A DNA stretch of 50,301 nt from Nitrospirota bacterium (GTDB lineage Bacteria; Nitrospirota; Nitrospiria; JACQBZ01): positions 1 through 50,301 of the forward strand of contig JACQBZ010000069.1 of assembly GCA_016194285.1 (NCBI GenBank), given 5' to 3'. Below are positions 1-10,793 of this stretch, piece after piece (the first letter of the stretch is position 1; each line of letters opens with the position of its first letter). The notes under the pieces were generated by a model. That model did no database searches, was not told where the DNA came from, and worked only from the letters and a program-made list of their open reading frames with translations. Made by a program: the position numbers and the translations under genes.

Positions 1-599
1 CCGATAAGATCATCTACAATTCTAGGATCATCATAGTTGAAATAACTTTTACTCGTGGGGGGAATGACCCGGAAAGAGATATGATCCCTCCAATAGTGAC
101 GCGTAAAGAAAACATCAATCTGTCTCGACATGAGGTACCCGTATAACTTCCCATTTTTTGCAACCATCCGCTCGTACAGCTTGCCCAAAAAAATATTGTA
201 TTCTTCTTTTTTCTTTATAATAAGACCATCCCCATCGGAAATAACAAACCATCGATGATACTCTCGTGGCTCCATCAGAGCTTCCCAGATTTCGGAAGGC
301 GTCTCGATATAACCCGCTTTTCCCACTCGAGATAGTTCTCTCAAAAATTGCTCTGGATCATCTGCGTGCTCAAGGACATGAGAGCAGATAACAAAATCAA
401 ACGACTTGTCAGGAACCGGCAGAGACTCGCCGTCTGCGATAACCAACGGCCTTCCCCCCGTGCGGATGGCGCTGCCTCGTTCCAGATTTTCGAGGTGCTT
501 ATCGCAAAGAATGTCCGACCGAGGATAGGGATTATGCCCGCTCCCGATCTCCAGCACAAGATCGCGCGGTTGAATGCCTTTGATAAACGACCGGCTCAC
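1..599 (-). CDS. Class I SAM-dependent methyltransferase (3' end cut by window edge)
   Basis: This minus-strand frame is open from a GTG at 597-599 to the window edge (199 codons, no stop). A purine-rich ribosome site (GGGGGAGGG) lies just upstream of the GTG. Residues 15-22 read LVLEIGSG, a typical SAM-binding motif I. Residues around 70-80 read DFVICSHVLEH, the motif seen in Methyltransf_11 and related enzymes. The rest (EYHRWFVISDGDGLIIKKK) resembles methyltransferases in polysaccharide clusters. It lies downstream of the nucleotide-sugar genes on the same strand, so modification of a surface glycan or its carrier is the likely role, by inference. The substrate cannot be told. Confidence 0.75.
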   Translation of the reverse strand, partial: MSRSFIKGIQPRDLVLEIGSGHNPYPRSDILCDKHLENLERGSAIRTGGRPLVIADGESLPVPDKSFDFVICSHVLEHADDPEQFLRELSRVGKAGYIETPSEIWEALMEPREYHRWFVISDGDGLIIKKKEEYNIFLGKLYERMVAKNGKLYGYLMSRQIDVFFTRHYWRDHISFRVIPPTSKSYFNYDDPRIVDDLI

Positions 600-617
600 C
601 GTCCCTCCCCCGATGAC

Positions 618-746
618 CTAACCTGAAATCCTCATGACCCGATGCGGCAGAACATTGAAAACCTTTTCGGCAAGAAAGGGTGTCGCAACGGCAGCGTTAC
701 ACCCCTCGGAACGGCCAGTGCGACCTGCAAGACCAGGGACGTTCAC
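618..746 (-). other. Possible gene remnant between ugd and the methyltransferase
   Basis: A short minus-strand frame (GTG at 744-746, TAG at 618-620, 42 residues) has protein-like composition at its end (PFLAEKVFNVLPHRVMRISG). Only about 12 codons further upstream are open before an in-frame stop. No family is recognised. It could be the decayed 3' end of a lost gene or chance. It is listed because the 177-bp gap holds nothing else identifiable. Confidence 0.2.
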
Positions 747-776
747 ACGATGGAAGGTATTTTTTCCGCCTCATGA

Positions 777-2099
777 TCATCGGCCAACGGTGCCGACCGA
801 GACATGCTTTACGTGCCGGCCCAGCCGTGACGGGTCCAGAATTCTCCAGCAGTCGATAATCGTCGTTGGGTGATGCCGAATATCGCTTTCACGGATGGTC
901 TTGAATTCTTCTGCCTGTGTCGTGATGACGCATAAGGACGAGTTCGACAAACAGTCCTTCATCGAGGATGCGTAAAGGATGTTGTCCCCAAAATGGGCCC
1001 TTGCATTTTCCATGGCCAACGGATCGTAGACAATGATCTCAACATCCTTTTTTTTCAAGAGCTCTTCAATAATCTTCACTCCGGGAGATTCTTCAATCAC
1101 ACGCGTATTGGGTTTAAAAGCGAGGCCCAGGACCGCCACGACGTTGTTCGGTCCTTCGGCCATGTATCCAAATATTTTTTCAGCCAGATGATCAATCTGA
1201 AACCGGTTGACTTCATCGGTCGCCTTAACCAGTTTTGCATCAATGCCATATTTCTGGGCAAAGGCGACAAAAGCTCGATTGTCTCTCGGAAAACACGGCC
1301 CTCCGAAACTAAGCCCGCCCTTGAGATAATAAGGGGAAATCCTCCGGTCCGCGCCCAACGCTTTTGTAATGTCATCGATATGGGTTCCCGGAATCGCTTC
1401 GCAGAGATTCGCAAGCGTATTGGCAAAGCTGATCTTCATGGTGATATAGGAGTTCAGGCTGATCTTGGTTATCTCAGCGCTGATGATCGACATCCGGGCG
1501 ATATAAGGCTTGTTCTCACAGACCTTTTCATAGATTCCAACCAATTGGTCGCCCGCCGCTTTATCGCTTTCACCAATGAGCAGCAGATCGGGATTCAATA
1601 AGTCCGTGATGACGCTGCCCAAAGCGATGAACTCGGGATTAAAGCAAACCCCGAAATCCCGATTCATTTTTTTCCCCGATACCGATTCGATGAGCGGGAT
1701 CAGGCTTTCCCCGGTCGTTCCGGGCGAAACCGTTGAGGTGATGACAAAAAGGTGGTATTTCTTAGGCGCGTCTCGGAAGGCGGCGGCCAAATGCTTCAGG
1801 GCATCCTGTAAATATTTATCGGAAAAATGGCCGTCTTGCCGGCTGGGCGTGGGAACGATCAGAAAAGTCACATCGGAATTTCGGATCGCTTCCGCATAAT
1901 CCTGCGTGGCCTTCAAGCGACCTTGAGACCGCGCAATGAATTCTTGAAGTCTGGGCTCGTAAACAGGCGCTTGGCCGTTGTTGATTGCATCCACGAAATC
2001 CTTGTTGATGTCCACGCCGATTACTTCAAAGCCCTTGGCCGCGAAACAGGCCGCCGAACTGGCGCCGAGCTTACCCAACCCGATTACGGAGAGCCTCAT
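777..2099 (-). CDS. ugd: UDP-glucose/GDP-mannose dehydrogenase family (nucleotide-sugar dehydrogenase)
   Basis: The predicted 440-aa cytoplasmic enzyme would oxidise a nucleotide sugar twice to the uronic acid, using NAD+. The N-terminus has the Rossmann motif VIGLGKLG (residues 5-12). The middle has VSPGTTG and FNPEF, and FGGPCFPRDN around residues 265-274 carries the catalytic cysteine (C269). Length matches the UDP-glucose 6-dehydrogenase family. The ATG at 2097-2099 is preferred over a TTG two codons earlier. It is followed by the methyltransferase and preceded by the epimerase gene with a 13-bp gap, in the O-antigen precursor group. The substrate could be UDP-glucose, UDP-HexNAc or GDP-mannose; sequence alone does not decide. 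Confidence 0.88.
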   Translation of the reverse strand: MRLSVIGLGKLGASSAACFAAKGFEVIGVDINKDFVDAINNGQAPVYEPRLQEFIARSQGRLKATQDYAEAIRNSDVTFLIVPTPSRQDGHFSDKYLQDALKHLAAAFRDAPKKYHLFVITSTVSPGTTGESLIPLIESVSGKKMNRDFGVCFNPEFIALGSVITDLLNPDLLLIGESDKAAGDQLVGIYEKVCENKPYIARMSIISAEITKISLNSYITMKISFANTLANLCEAIPGTHIDDITKALGADRRISPYYLKGGLSFGGPCFPRDNRAFVAFAQKYGIDAKLVKATDEVNRFQIDHLAEKIFGYMAEGPNNVVAVLGLAFKPNTRVIEESPGVKIIEELLKKKDVEIIVYDPLAMENARAHFGDNILYASSMKDCLSNSSLCVITTQAEEFKTIRESDIRHHPTTIIDCWRILDPSRLGRHVKHVSVGTVGR

Positions 2100-2112
2100 C
2101 TTCAACGTCCCT

Positions 2113-3133
2113 TCATTTTATTTTTGAAACGACCGAACCGAAGTCACTCGAATTCCGCGTGGAGTTTTTCTTTTTTGCCAACTGTTCATGAATCCATTTA
2201 TAGGTAATCTCCAACCCTTTTTCGAGGGGAATTTGAGGCTCCCACTTTAATACCTGCTGCAACTTCGAATTGTCGCTGTTCCTTCCTCGAACACCCTGGG
2301 GTTTTGTCATATCGTAGCGCTTGATAATCTTTTTTCCCGCGATGCGCGCGACCATGTCTACGAGCTCATTAACGGTGATCATACGATCTTGACCCAGATT
2401 GATCGGCTCGTGGTGATTGGACTGCATCAGTTTATAAATTCCCGTGACACAGTCGTCGATGAAGCAGTACGAGCGGGTCTGCTGACCATCGCCCCAGACT
2501 TCGATTTCGTCTTCCGGCTTCGCAAGGGCGATTTTTCGACAGATGGCCGCGGGGGATTTTTCTCGACCTCCGTCGTATGTTCCGAGCGGCCCGAAGATAT
2601 TATGGAAGCGAACGCTGTAGGTCTTTAATCCGTAATCCTCATAATAGTGTCGGCAGGCCCGCTCCGTATACAGCTTTTCCCATCCATATCCGTCCTCCGC
2701 ATCGGCCGGATAGGCATCCTCCTCTTTTAACGGCGCAATGTCCGGGCTCTTTTGCTTATAACCCGGATAAATACACGCCGAGGACGTGTATAGAAATTTT
2801 TCAATGCCGTTCAGCCGGGCCGCCTCGAGCATATGGATATTGATTAAAATATTATCATGGACGATCTCGGCTTTATGACTCTCAATGAAGCCGATCCCCC
2901 CCCATGTTCGCGGCCAGGTTGTATACCTCGCTCACCCCGCGCGTCGCTTGAAGGCAATTGTCCCATCGGCGGAGATCCAACAGCTCGAATTCGGCCGCGG
3001 GGGACGGCTCGTACTCGGGATGCTTGATGTCCACCCCCCGAACCTTGAAACCCTGCTGGACGAGATATTTGGCGAGATGGTGTCCGATAAACCCTCCGGC
3101 ACCCGTCACCAGTATCACTCGATCACCTTTCAT
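2113..3133 (-). pseudogene. GDP-mannose 3,5-epimerase-like protein, frameshifted at an 8-G run
   Basis: Two abutting minus-strand frames together make one short-chain dehydrogenase/epimerase of 339 aa. The N-terminal part has TGAGGFIG and stops being homologous at NMGGDRLH. The C-terminal part has SSACIYP, YGWEK, GGREKSPAA and QGVRGRNSDN. These are the signature blocks of plant-type GDP-mannose 3,5-epimerase, including the cysteine of SSACIYP and the lysine of GGREK that act as its acid/base pair. The break is a run of eight C on the plus strand (2896-2903). Removing one base restores NMGGIGFIES and a continuous frame. This is either a real recent mutation or a base-count error in the run. 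It sits between ugd and fcl, so it shares GDP-mannose with gmd and fcl. Confidence 0.85.
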
Positions 3134-3181
3134 CGTCCCTCCTCGTCATACGAAACAGTTCATGCAATCCACGGAAACAAA

Positions 3182-5132
<1,951 letters not shown>

Positions 5133-5185
5133 TTATAAAAGACCTCGTAAGATTGTAAAAATCACTTTTTCAGCGCGCACTCCGG

Positions 5186-6427
5186 TTAAGCTAACGAGGC
5201 CTCGGGAGCAACGGCCTTCCGATGCGAAGGAGCTTCTTTGGACTGCACGGCCTTCACAGCCAGGCCAAGACCCACAATAAACCACATCATCGTAGCCACC
5301 TCGCTGTCCCCCAAGTTGTATTCAAACAGACCGGCCACATGGAAGCCCACAAGGGCTCCGATCGCTCCGATCGTCACACCCCGGACAAAAGGGTCGGTTG
5401 ATGCGATGGCCTTTCGGATCATCTCTCGGAAGAAGGCATACCATACATACAGATAGACCGCAAGGCCGATCAATCCGTTTTCAGCCGTGACCTGAAGCAA
5501 TGTATTATGGGCATGGGAATGGGGTCCGACTCCGGTCCGATCGCGATACTGATTGAAAACCGCACTGAAGTTGCCGATCCCGACCCCGAGCAGGCTGTGA
5601 TCTTTGATCATGTCGCGTGTCGCCCCCCAGATTTCAAACCGTTCGACGGTGCTGCCTTCATTAATTTTCACCGTGCTGACGGCCCGCGTCCGGAAAGCGC
5701 GATCCGCCAATGATAATACGGTCACGGCCAGAAGTAATCCGATCATGAGAAAGACCATGGTTCTTCTCTCTTTGAACAGGACGATCGTAAGAAGTCCGGC
5801 TCCAAGCCCTACCCAAGCGCTCCGAGTAAAAGACGCCCAGACCGCACCAAAAAAAACCAGCACCGCTCCGGCCAGAAACCAGCGTGCCCATCCTCGGGCC
5901 CAGAACAGGAAAAGCCCCGTGCCCAGCAGTCCTACCAGGAGCATCTGGCCGGAGAACGTCATGAAATGGTCAAAAACGCCCGAAGCCCGCACCTGATCGT
6001 CAATCTTAAAAATACGCTCGGTACCGCCAAACCGAAAAAGGTCAAGTCCTCCACTCATGTGTTGCACGATCCCGTAAACTCCGTTCAGTGCAGCGAATCC
6101 AAAAAGGGTCCAGATCAGCCGTCGCGTCAGAGTTTGATCGGGCATCCCGTTCACCACAATGAGATACAGCGCGATATGCCAAAGAGCCAAAACATGAAGA
6201 AGGCTCCGACCGGGATTCACCCCGACAAGGGCCGCGGCCAGCACCGCGGTTAGATAAATCAGGATGGGTCTGTCAAGAGAGGTGCGGACCAGGGGAACTC
6301 TCTTTATCCCATACTGATAACCCCACAAGAGGATCAGGACCCCCAGACAAACATGGGTCGCCGCAATGGAAAGTGGAAGGCTCACCGCCTGCGCATATAG
6401 AAACAGCTCGATTCCCAATTCAGTCAC
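5186..6427 (-). CDS. O-antigen ligase / Wzy family membrane protein
   Basis: This 413-aa multi-pass inner-membrane protein has about ten to twelve hydrophobic segments. A large periplasmic loop contains GVGIGNFSAVFNQYRDR followed by GPHSHAHNTLLQV. This G-x-G-x-G-N-F and HxHN pattern marks the Wzy_C (O-antigen ligase/polymerase) family, which joins O-antigen to lipid A-core (WaaL) or polymerises repeat units (Wzy). Sequence alone does not separate the two. The GTG start at 6425-6427 is the only good upstream start. It appears to be the first gene of the gmd-fcl-epimerase-ugd group, with a candidate promoter about 110 bp upstream. Confidence 0.8.
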   Translation of the reverse strand: MTELGIELFLYAQAVSLPLSIAATHVCLGVLILLWGYQYGIKRVPLVRTSLDRPILIYLTAVLAAALVGVNPGRSLLHVLALWHIALYLIVVNGMPDQTLTRRLIWTLFGFAALNGVYGIVQHMSGGLDLFRFGGTERIFKIDDQVRASGVFDHFMTFSGQMLLVGLLGTGLFLFWARGWARWFLAGAVLVFFGAVWASFTRSAWVGLGAGLLTIVLFKERRTMVFLMIGLLLAVTVLSLADRAFRTRAVSTVKINEGSTVERFEIWGATRDMIKDHSLLGVGIGNFSAVFNQYRDRTGVGPHSHAHNTLLQVTAENGLIGLAVYLYVWYAFFREMIRKAIASTDPFVRGVTIGAIGALVGFHVAGLFEYNLGDSEVATMMWFIVGLGLAVKAVQSKEAPSHRKAVAPEASLA

Positions 6428-6533
6428 GAAGGCCGTTCAGGCTGGTGGATCAACCCTAAATTCAAAGTCATATTTTTTCATGCAAGCAGTTCAAGCGAAT
6501 GCGATAAGTTCATGGCGTGAGATTAGCCAACTA

Positions 6534-6561
6534 ATATAACTAATTTATGAAACAAAATCAA
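6534..6561 (-). promoter_or_regulatory. Candidate sigma-70 promoter for the O-antigen ligase/gmd operon
   Basis: On the minus strand TTGATT (6556-6561) and TTATAT (6534-6539) are separated by 16 bp. This is in the middle of the 317-bp AT-rich gap 6428-6744 between manB and the ligase gene. It is the only strong promoter-like pair I find in that gap. I see no convincing hairpin terminator or open frame in the rest of it. Confidence 0.45.
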
Positions 6562-6744
6562 GGGATTTTTGGGATGGTTTAAAGTGTGACTATTCATTTG
6601 AAATAGAAAATCCTTTTGGATGTTACGGCCCACCTATGCACAGAAAGAACAGAATGTCGGCGTTGCGGCCTGCTTCGATCTATAGGTAAGGCTCACGGCA
6701 AACGAACAGAATGGCAGGAACATCAAACGACAAAAAGGAAAAAG

Positions 6745-8130
6745 TTATGTACCGATTCGGGCCAGTTCGCCTTCCACAAAACGGCGGATCGCATCCATCC
6801 GGTCCCGCGTGTTGGCCTCAAATCTCAAGACCAAGGCCGGCTGAGTGTTCGAGGCCCGGACCAAACCCCACCCGTCGTCGAACACGATCCTCACCCCGTC
6901 GATGGTAATCAGGTTCCGAATGGGCATCGAATCGGGAGTCGGCCTCGAGCGCAACGCCTCGAAGCGCTCTTTTAATTTCTGTACGATAAGAAATTTCCGG
7001 TCGTCCGGACAGTCCCGTCGGATCTCCGGAGTGGAACTGGTCTTTGGAAGGTCCGATAATAATTTGGACAAGGGTTGCCGGCCTTCAGCCAGAATCTCGA
7101 TTAACCGGCAACCGGCATAGACCGCGTCATCGTAGCCGAAGTAACGGTCCGCGAAGAAGATATGACCGCTCATCTCCCCGGCCAGTAATGCGCCGGTCTC
7201 TTTCATCTTAGACTTGATCAAGGAGTGACCGGCTCGCCACATCATGGCCCGCCCGCCATGTCGCACGATGTCATCGTAGAGAATTTGTGAGGCCTTCACC
7301 TCCGATAGAATCATCGCCCCCCGTTGACGACGCAGAACGTCACGGGCGAAGATCACCAACAATTGATCACCCCACAGAATTTCTCCCCGCTCGTCCACCG
7401 CACCGATCCGGTCGGCGTCCCCGTCGTAAGCGATCCCCAGATCGGCCCCCTTGGCCCGGACGGTTTCGATCAGGTCCTTGAGATTCTCCGAAACCGTGGG
7501 ATCCGGGTGATGATTTGGAAAGCGGCTGTCCAACTCACTGTACAGCTCGATCACTTCACATCCCATGTTCTTCAGGGCCTGAGGCCCGACCAGGGCGCCC
7601 ATTGCATTGCCGCTGTCCACGACCACCTTGATTCCCCGCGCATCAACCGAGCTGAAATGACGTTTAAGATAATCAAGATACAATGGAATGATTTCCTGAG
7701 AACGAACGGATGGAGCAGTGCCGGTCTCATAATCCCGCGCTTCAATCATCCGCCGGAGTTTCTGAAGGTCTTCGCCGTAAAAGGTTTCTTTTCCGACGCA
7801 CACCTTGAAACCGTTATACTCGGCCGGATTGTGGCTGGCGGTGATCATCGCCCCGCCGTCGACGGATAGATTAAAAAGAGCAAAATAAAGTAACGGGGTG
7901 GGACAGACGCCGATATCCGTCACGCCGATGCCGGTCGCGGTGATTCCATCGACCAGGCGTTGACGCAGCAGGGGTGAACTCTCCCGCCCGTCCCGGCCGA
8001 CCGCAATCTGACAGAGATGCTTCCTGCGAAGGGTTGTCCCAAACGCCTTCCCGAGCTCCTCCGCCAGGTCCGGTGTCAGATCCTGTCCGACGATGCCCCG
8101 GATGTCATATTCCCGAAAGATTTTATCCAT
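6745..8130 (-). CDS. manB: Phosphomannomutase/phosphoglucomutase
   Basis: This 461-aa cytoplasmic enzyme interconverts hexose-6-phosphate and hexose-1-phosphate and would supply mannose-1-phosphate to ManC. The phosphoserine loop TASHNP is at residues 97-102 (catalytic S99). The Mg-binding loop DGDADR is at 236-241. The sugar-binding loop GEMSGH follows, and the C-terminal domain ends in a phosphate-contact region. Length fits the AlgC/ManB family. It lies 42 bp downstream of manC on the same strand and probably shares its promoter. Confidence 0.92.
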   Translation of the reverse strand: MDKIFREYDIRGIVGQDLTPDLAEELGKAFGTTLRRKHLCQIAVGRDGRESSPLLRQRLVDGITATGIGVTDIGVCPTPLLYFALFNLSVDGGAMITASHNPAEYNGFKVCVGKETFYGEDLQKLRRMIEARDYETGTAPSVRSQEIIPLYLDYLKRHFSSVDARGIKVVVDSGNAMGALVGPQALKNMGCEVIELYSELDSRFPNHHPDPTVSENLKDLIETVRAKGADLGIAYDGDADRIGAVDERGEILWGDQLLVIFARDVLRRQRGAMILSEVKASQILYDDIVRHGGRAMMWRAGHSLIKSKMKETGALLAGEMSGHIFFADRYFGYDDAVYAGCRLIEILAEGRQPLSKLLSDLPKTSSTPEIRRDCPDDRKFLIVQKLKERFEALRSRPTPDSMPIRNLITIDGVRIVFDDGWGLVRASNTQPALVLRFEANTRDRMDAIRRFVEGELARIGT

Positions 8131-8172
8131 TTTACAATGCTGGGGACAGATTTGAAATCTGCCCCCTCCCAG

Positions 8173-9621
8173 TTATGCCTTGCGTCCGTAATCGTCCTGA
8201 AACCGTACGATATCGTCTTCTCCGAGGTAATCGCCGTTCTGGACCTCGATGATCTGGAGCGGCGTTACGCCGGGATTTTCCAAACGGTGCTTTGTATTCA
8301 TCGGGATGTAGGTACTTTCGTTTACTCCAAGATCGTAGACCCGCTCGCCGCAGGTCACTCGCGCGGCTCCAGAGACGACCACCCAGTGCTCCCTCCTGCG
8401 ATGATGCAATTGAAGGGACAACCGGGCCTTTGGATTGACAACGATCCGCTTGATCTTGTACCGATCCCCGTTTTCAAGAACGGTATAGCTGCCCCACGGT
8501 CTCCAGACGGTTCGGTGAACCAGATGCTCTTCGGCGTTGCGTTGCCGGAGGGTCTCGACGACTTTCCGGACGTCCTGCACGCGACTTTTGTGGCAGACCA
8601 GCGTCGCGTCCTCCGTATCCACCACCACCACATCTTCAAGACCGATCGTCGCCACAAGGCGTTTGTCCGCATACAGAATGGAGTTTCGACTGTCCAGATC
8701 AATGACGTTTCCGACCGTCACATTGCCCATCGAATCCGTTGGACTGATCTGTTCAATGGCGGTCCAACTTCCCACATCACTCCATCCCATATCGACTGGT
8801 AGGACCGCAATGTTTTTATGAAGCCGCTCGAGAATTCCGTAATCAACCGACACGGTCTTCAGTCCATCGTACACGTTCTCGATCGTTTTTTCTTCCTCGG
8901 GTGTTCCCATCGCCGCCTCGATGGAAGACAACCCCCGGTACAATCGGGGTTGCAACTTCCGGATTGCCTCCAGGATCGCCGATGCTTTCCAGACAAAGAT
9001 GCCGCTGTTCCAATAGAACCGGCCGTCCGAAAGGTAGCGTTTCGCCGTGGCCCGATCCGGTTTCTCCGTAAACCGGCTGACCTGATAAGCGACAGGACCC
9101 CGATTCGACACGCGGCCCGAAATTGGTCGGCCCCGTCGGATATAGCCATACCCGGTCTCCGGTTGAACCGCTTTGATTCCAAACGTCACAAGCCATCCTT
9201 CCTTGGCCAGACGGCTCGCCGCACGCACCGCTCGGGCAAAAACCGAGCTCTTGAGGATTACATGATCGGCCGGCATCACGACCATGACGGCCTCCGGATC
9301 CTTTCGGTTCAGGGCCATCGCCGCAAGACCGACCGCGGCTGCGGTGTTCTTGGCCTGCGGCTCAAGGAGGATGTGGTCGGACGGCAAAGAAATGACGGCG
9401 GTCGCTTGCATCCGAACCGCATCGGACTGACGGCGATGCGTTACCACATAGATGTGGTCGGGAGAGGCCGCTTTCATCGCGCACCGGAGGGTTCGCTGAA
9501 GCATCGTTTCATCGCCGATCAGCTTCAGAAGCTGTTTGGGATAGAGTTCACGGCTAAGCGGCCAGAAGCGGCTTCCGCTCCCGCCGGCCAAGATGACCGA
9601 GTAGAGACTGGATGGATCCAT
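8173..9621 (-). CDS. manC: Mannose-1-phosphate guanylyltransferase / mannose-6-phosphate isomerase (bifunctional)
   Basis: The N-terminal nucleotidyltransferase domain (residues 1 to about 330) carries VILAGGSGSRFWPLSRELYPKQ, the pyrophosphorylase signature. It also has VMPADHVI, GYGYI and FWNSGIFVW. The C-terminal cupin domain (about 350-480) has RPWGSYTVLENGDRYKIKR and LSLQLHHRRREHWVVVSG, the metal-binding type II phosphomannose isomerase core. Together these make GDP-mannose from fructose-6-phosphate via manB. The ATG at 9619-9621 is chosen because AGAGGATAAA lies directly before it. An in-frame start 15 codons earlier has no family match. Length is 482 aa. Confidence 0.93.
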   Translation of the reverse strand: MDPSSLYSVILAGGSGSRFWPLSRELYPKQLLKLIGDETMLQRTLRCAMKAASPDHIYVVTHRRQSDAVRMQATAVISLPSDHILLEPQAKNTAAAVGLAAMALNRKDPEAVMVVMPADHVILKSSVFARAVRAASRLAKEGWLVTFGIKAVQPETGYGYIRRGRPISGRVSNRGPVAYQVSRFTEKPDRATAKRYLSDGRFYWNSGIFVWKASAILEAIRKLQPRLYRGLSSIEAAMGTPEEEKTIENVYDGLKTVSVDYGILERLHKNIAVLPVDMGWSDVGSWTAIEQISPTDSMGNVTVGNVIDLDSRNSILYADKRLVATIGLEDVVVVDTEDATLVCHKSRVQDVRKVVETLRQRNAEEHLVHRTVWRPWGSYTVLENGDRYKIKRIVVNPKARLSLQLHHRRREHWVVVSGAARVTCGERVYDLGVNESTYIPMNTKHRLENPGVTPLQIIEVQNGDYLGEDDIVRFQDDYGRKA

Positions 9622-9650
9622 TTTATCCTCTTCTTCAGTATCCGATGGAA

Positions 9651-9679
9651 AGCATAACAAAATCACTCTCTAATATCAA
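9651..9679 (-). promoter_or_regulatory. Sigma-70 promoter for manC-manB
   Basis: On the minus strand TTGATA (9674-9679), 17 bp, then TATGCT (9651-9656) gives a good match to the sigma-70 consensus with ideal spacing. It lies 30 bp upstream of the manC ATG, in the divergent gap shared with the lipid kinase gene. Confidence 0.6.
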
Positions 9680-9712
9680 GGTAAAGAGGGCGGGAAGCGA
9701 TGGGCGGCTCAC

Positions 9713-9741
9713 TTCTCAAATCTGTTTTCTTGTGTTAAGAT
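9713..9741 (+). promoter_or_regulatory. Weak candidate promoter for the lipid kinase/WaaP pair
   Basis: TTCTCA (9713-9718), 17 bp, TAAGAT (9736-9741) on the plus strand, 32 bp before the ATG at 9774. The -35 element matches only four of six positions, so this is tentative. A divergent promoter is expected here because manC points the other way. Confidence 0.35.
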
Positions 9742-9773
9742 GACGGCACAAAAATACCAGGCGGGCACCTACT

Positions 9774-10736
9774 ATGGATGCAAAAAAGCCGACATTGATC
9801 TTAAACCCCGTTGCCGGGCCGGTCTGGAGGCGAGGGAGGGCGCGGCGATTGATCGAGCACCTTAAAACACTCTATCCTAATCTCACCGTCCATCCGACGA
9901 ATCGAGCCGGCGATGGTGAACACCTGGCGCGAACGTTGTCCTCCGGCTCACACGATCTGATCCTGGCCGCCGGGGGAGACGGCACCTATCACGAAGTGAT
10001 CAACGGGATGCGGGGATCCTCCGTTCCGCTCGGCATCCTCCCGATGGGAACCGGAAACAGCCTCATTCGTGAATTGGGACTGCCGACAAACCCGCTCAAG
10101 GCCGCCACGGCGATCCGCAACGGAGCGGCCCGGCCGATTTATTTGGGACAGATCGACCCAGCGAGCACAGCGAGCGAGAGGGGGAGGCTCCATCCGGCTT
10201 TGCCGGTGGAGGGGGCGACGCGAGCCCCTACAATAGACCATCGTCTTTTCATTCTCATGGTCGGCGCGGGATTTGACGCGAGTATCGTCCGGAGCGTCCC
10301 GCCCGGCAGAAAAAGGCTGGGCATGTTGGCCTATATGCTGGCCGGAATCATCCAGCTATTCCGCTACGACTATTCCACCGTCACGTTTCGTGTGGATGGG
10401 CGTGAGGTAAAAGGCACGTCGGGCATCGTCGCCAAGGCCCGTTGCTACGGCGGTCCTTTTGCGATCGTGCCCCATGTCCGACTGGACCATCCGGAGCTGG
10501 TCCTTTGTCTCTTCAAAGGACGGGGCCCGATCACCTATATGAAATACACGTTGGGTGTGATCACCGGGCTGCACCATCGGATGAAGGATGTGGAATTCCA
10601 CAGCGGTAGGACGATCGAGATCGAAAGCCCCGTCCCGCTTCAGGCCGACGGCGAAGCGATCGGCATCGCCCCGGCCCGACTGACGATTGTCCCGCAGACG
10701 CTCAATCTCGTCTTTCCCGCAACAATTCACCACTGA
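9774..10736 (+). CDS. Diacylglycerol/lipid kinase family protein (YegS/DagK type)
   Basis: This 320-aa protein belongs to the DAGK_cat family (ATP-dependent phosphorylation of a lipid or sphingoid hydroxyl). Visible motifs are LILNPVAG at residues 7-14, the nucleotide-binding GGDGT at 67-71 with HEVINGM after it, and LPMGTGN at 89-95. The C-terminal half has VGAGFDASIV and the terminal QADGEAIG block typical of YegS. Residues about 129-157 are an extra low-complexity loop encoded by repeat-like DNA (see the repeat at 10156-10238). The neighbouring plus-strand WaaP-like kinase is 57 bp downstream. The substrate is unknown. Confidence 0.85.
   Translation: MDAKKPTLILNPVAGPVWRRGRARRLIEHLKTLYPNLTVHPTNRAGDGEHLARTLSSGSHDLILAAGGDGTYHEVINGMRGSSVPLGILPMGTGNSLIRELGLPTNPLKAATAIRNGAARPIYLGQIDPASTASERGRLHPALPVEGATRAPTIDHRLFILMVGAGFDASIVRSVPPGRKRLGMLAYMLAGIIQLFRYDYSTVTFRVDGREVKGTSGIVAKARCYGGPFAIVPHVRLDHPELVLCLFKGRGPITYMKYTLGVITGLHHRMKDVEFHSGRTIEIESPVPLQADGEAIGIAPARLTIVPQTLNLVFPATIHH
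10156..10238 (+). repeat. Repeat-like insertion in frame inside the lipid kinase gene
   Basis: This stretch contains a strong hairpin (10188-10211, CTCCATCCGGC-TTT-GCCGGTGGAG). It ends with GCCCCTAC (10224-10231), the terminal motif of the palindromic repeats found elsewhere in the window. It encodes residues about 129-157 of the kinase, a loop that other family members lack by my recollection of the fold. The frame is kept open. The match to the repeat family covers only one end, so it is a partial or diverged copy. Confidence 0.5.
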
Positions 10737-10793
10737 TGGTGCTGCCAGGAAACCGGCTTGCAATCGTCACGGTTTATGATAGGATAGCCCGCC

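Noticed and set aside
6600-6744. Small plus-strand gene in the gap upstream of manB's end
   Set aside because: The open frame runs on into the antisense strand of manB and has no ribosome site or motif.
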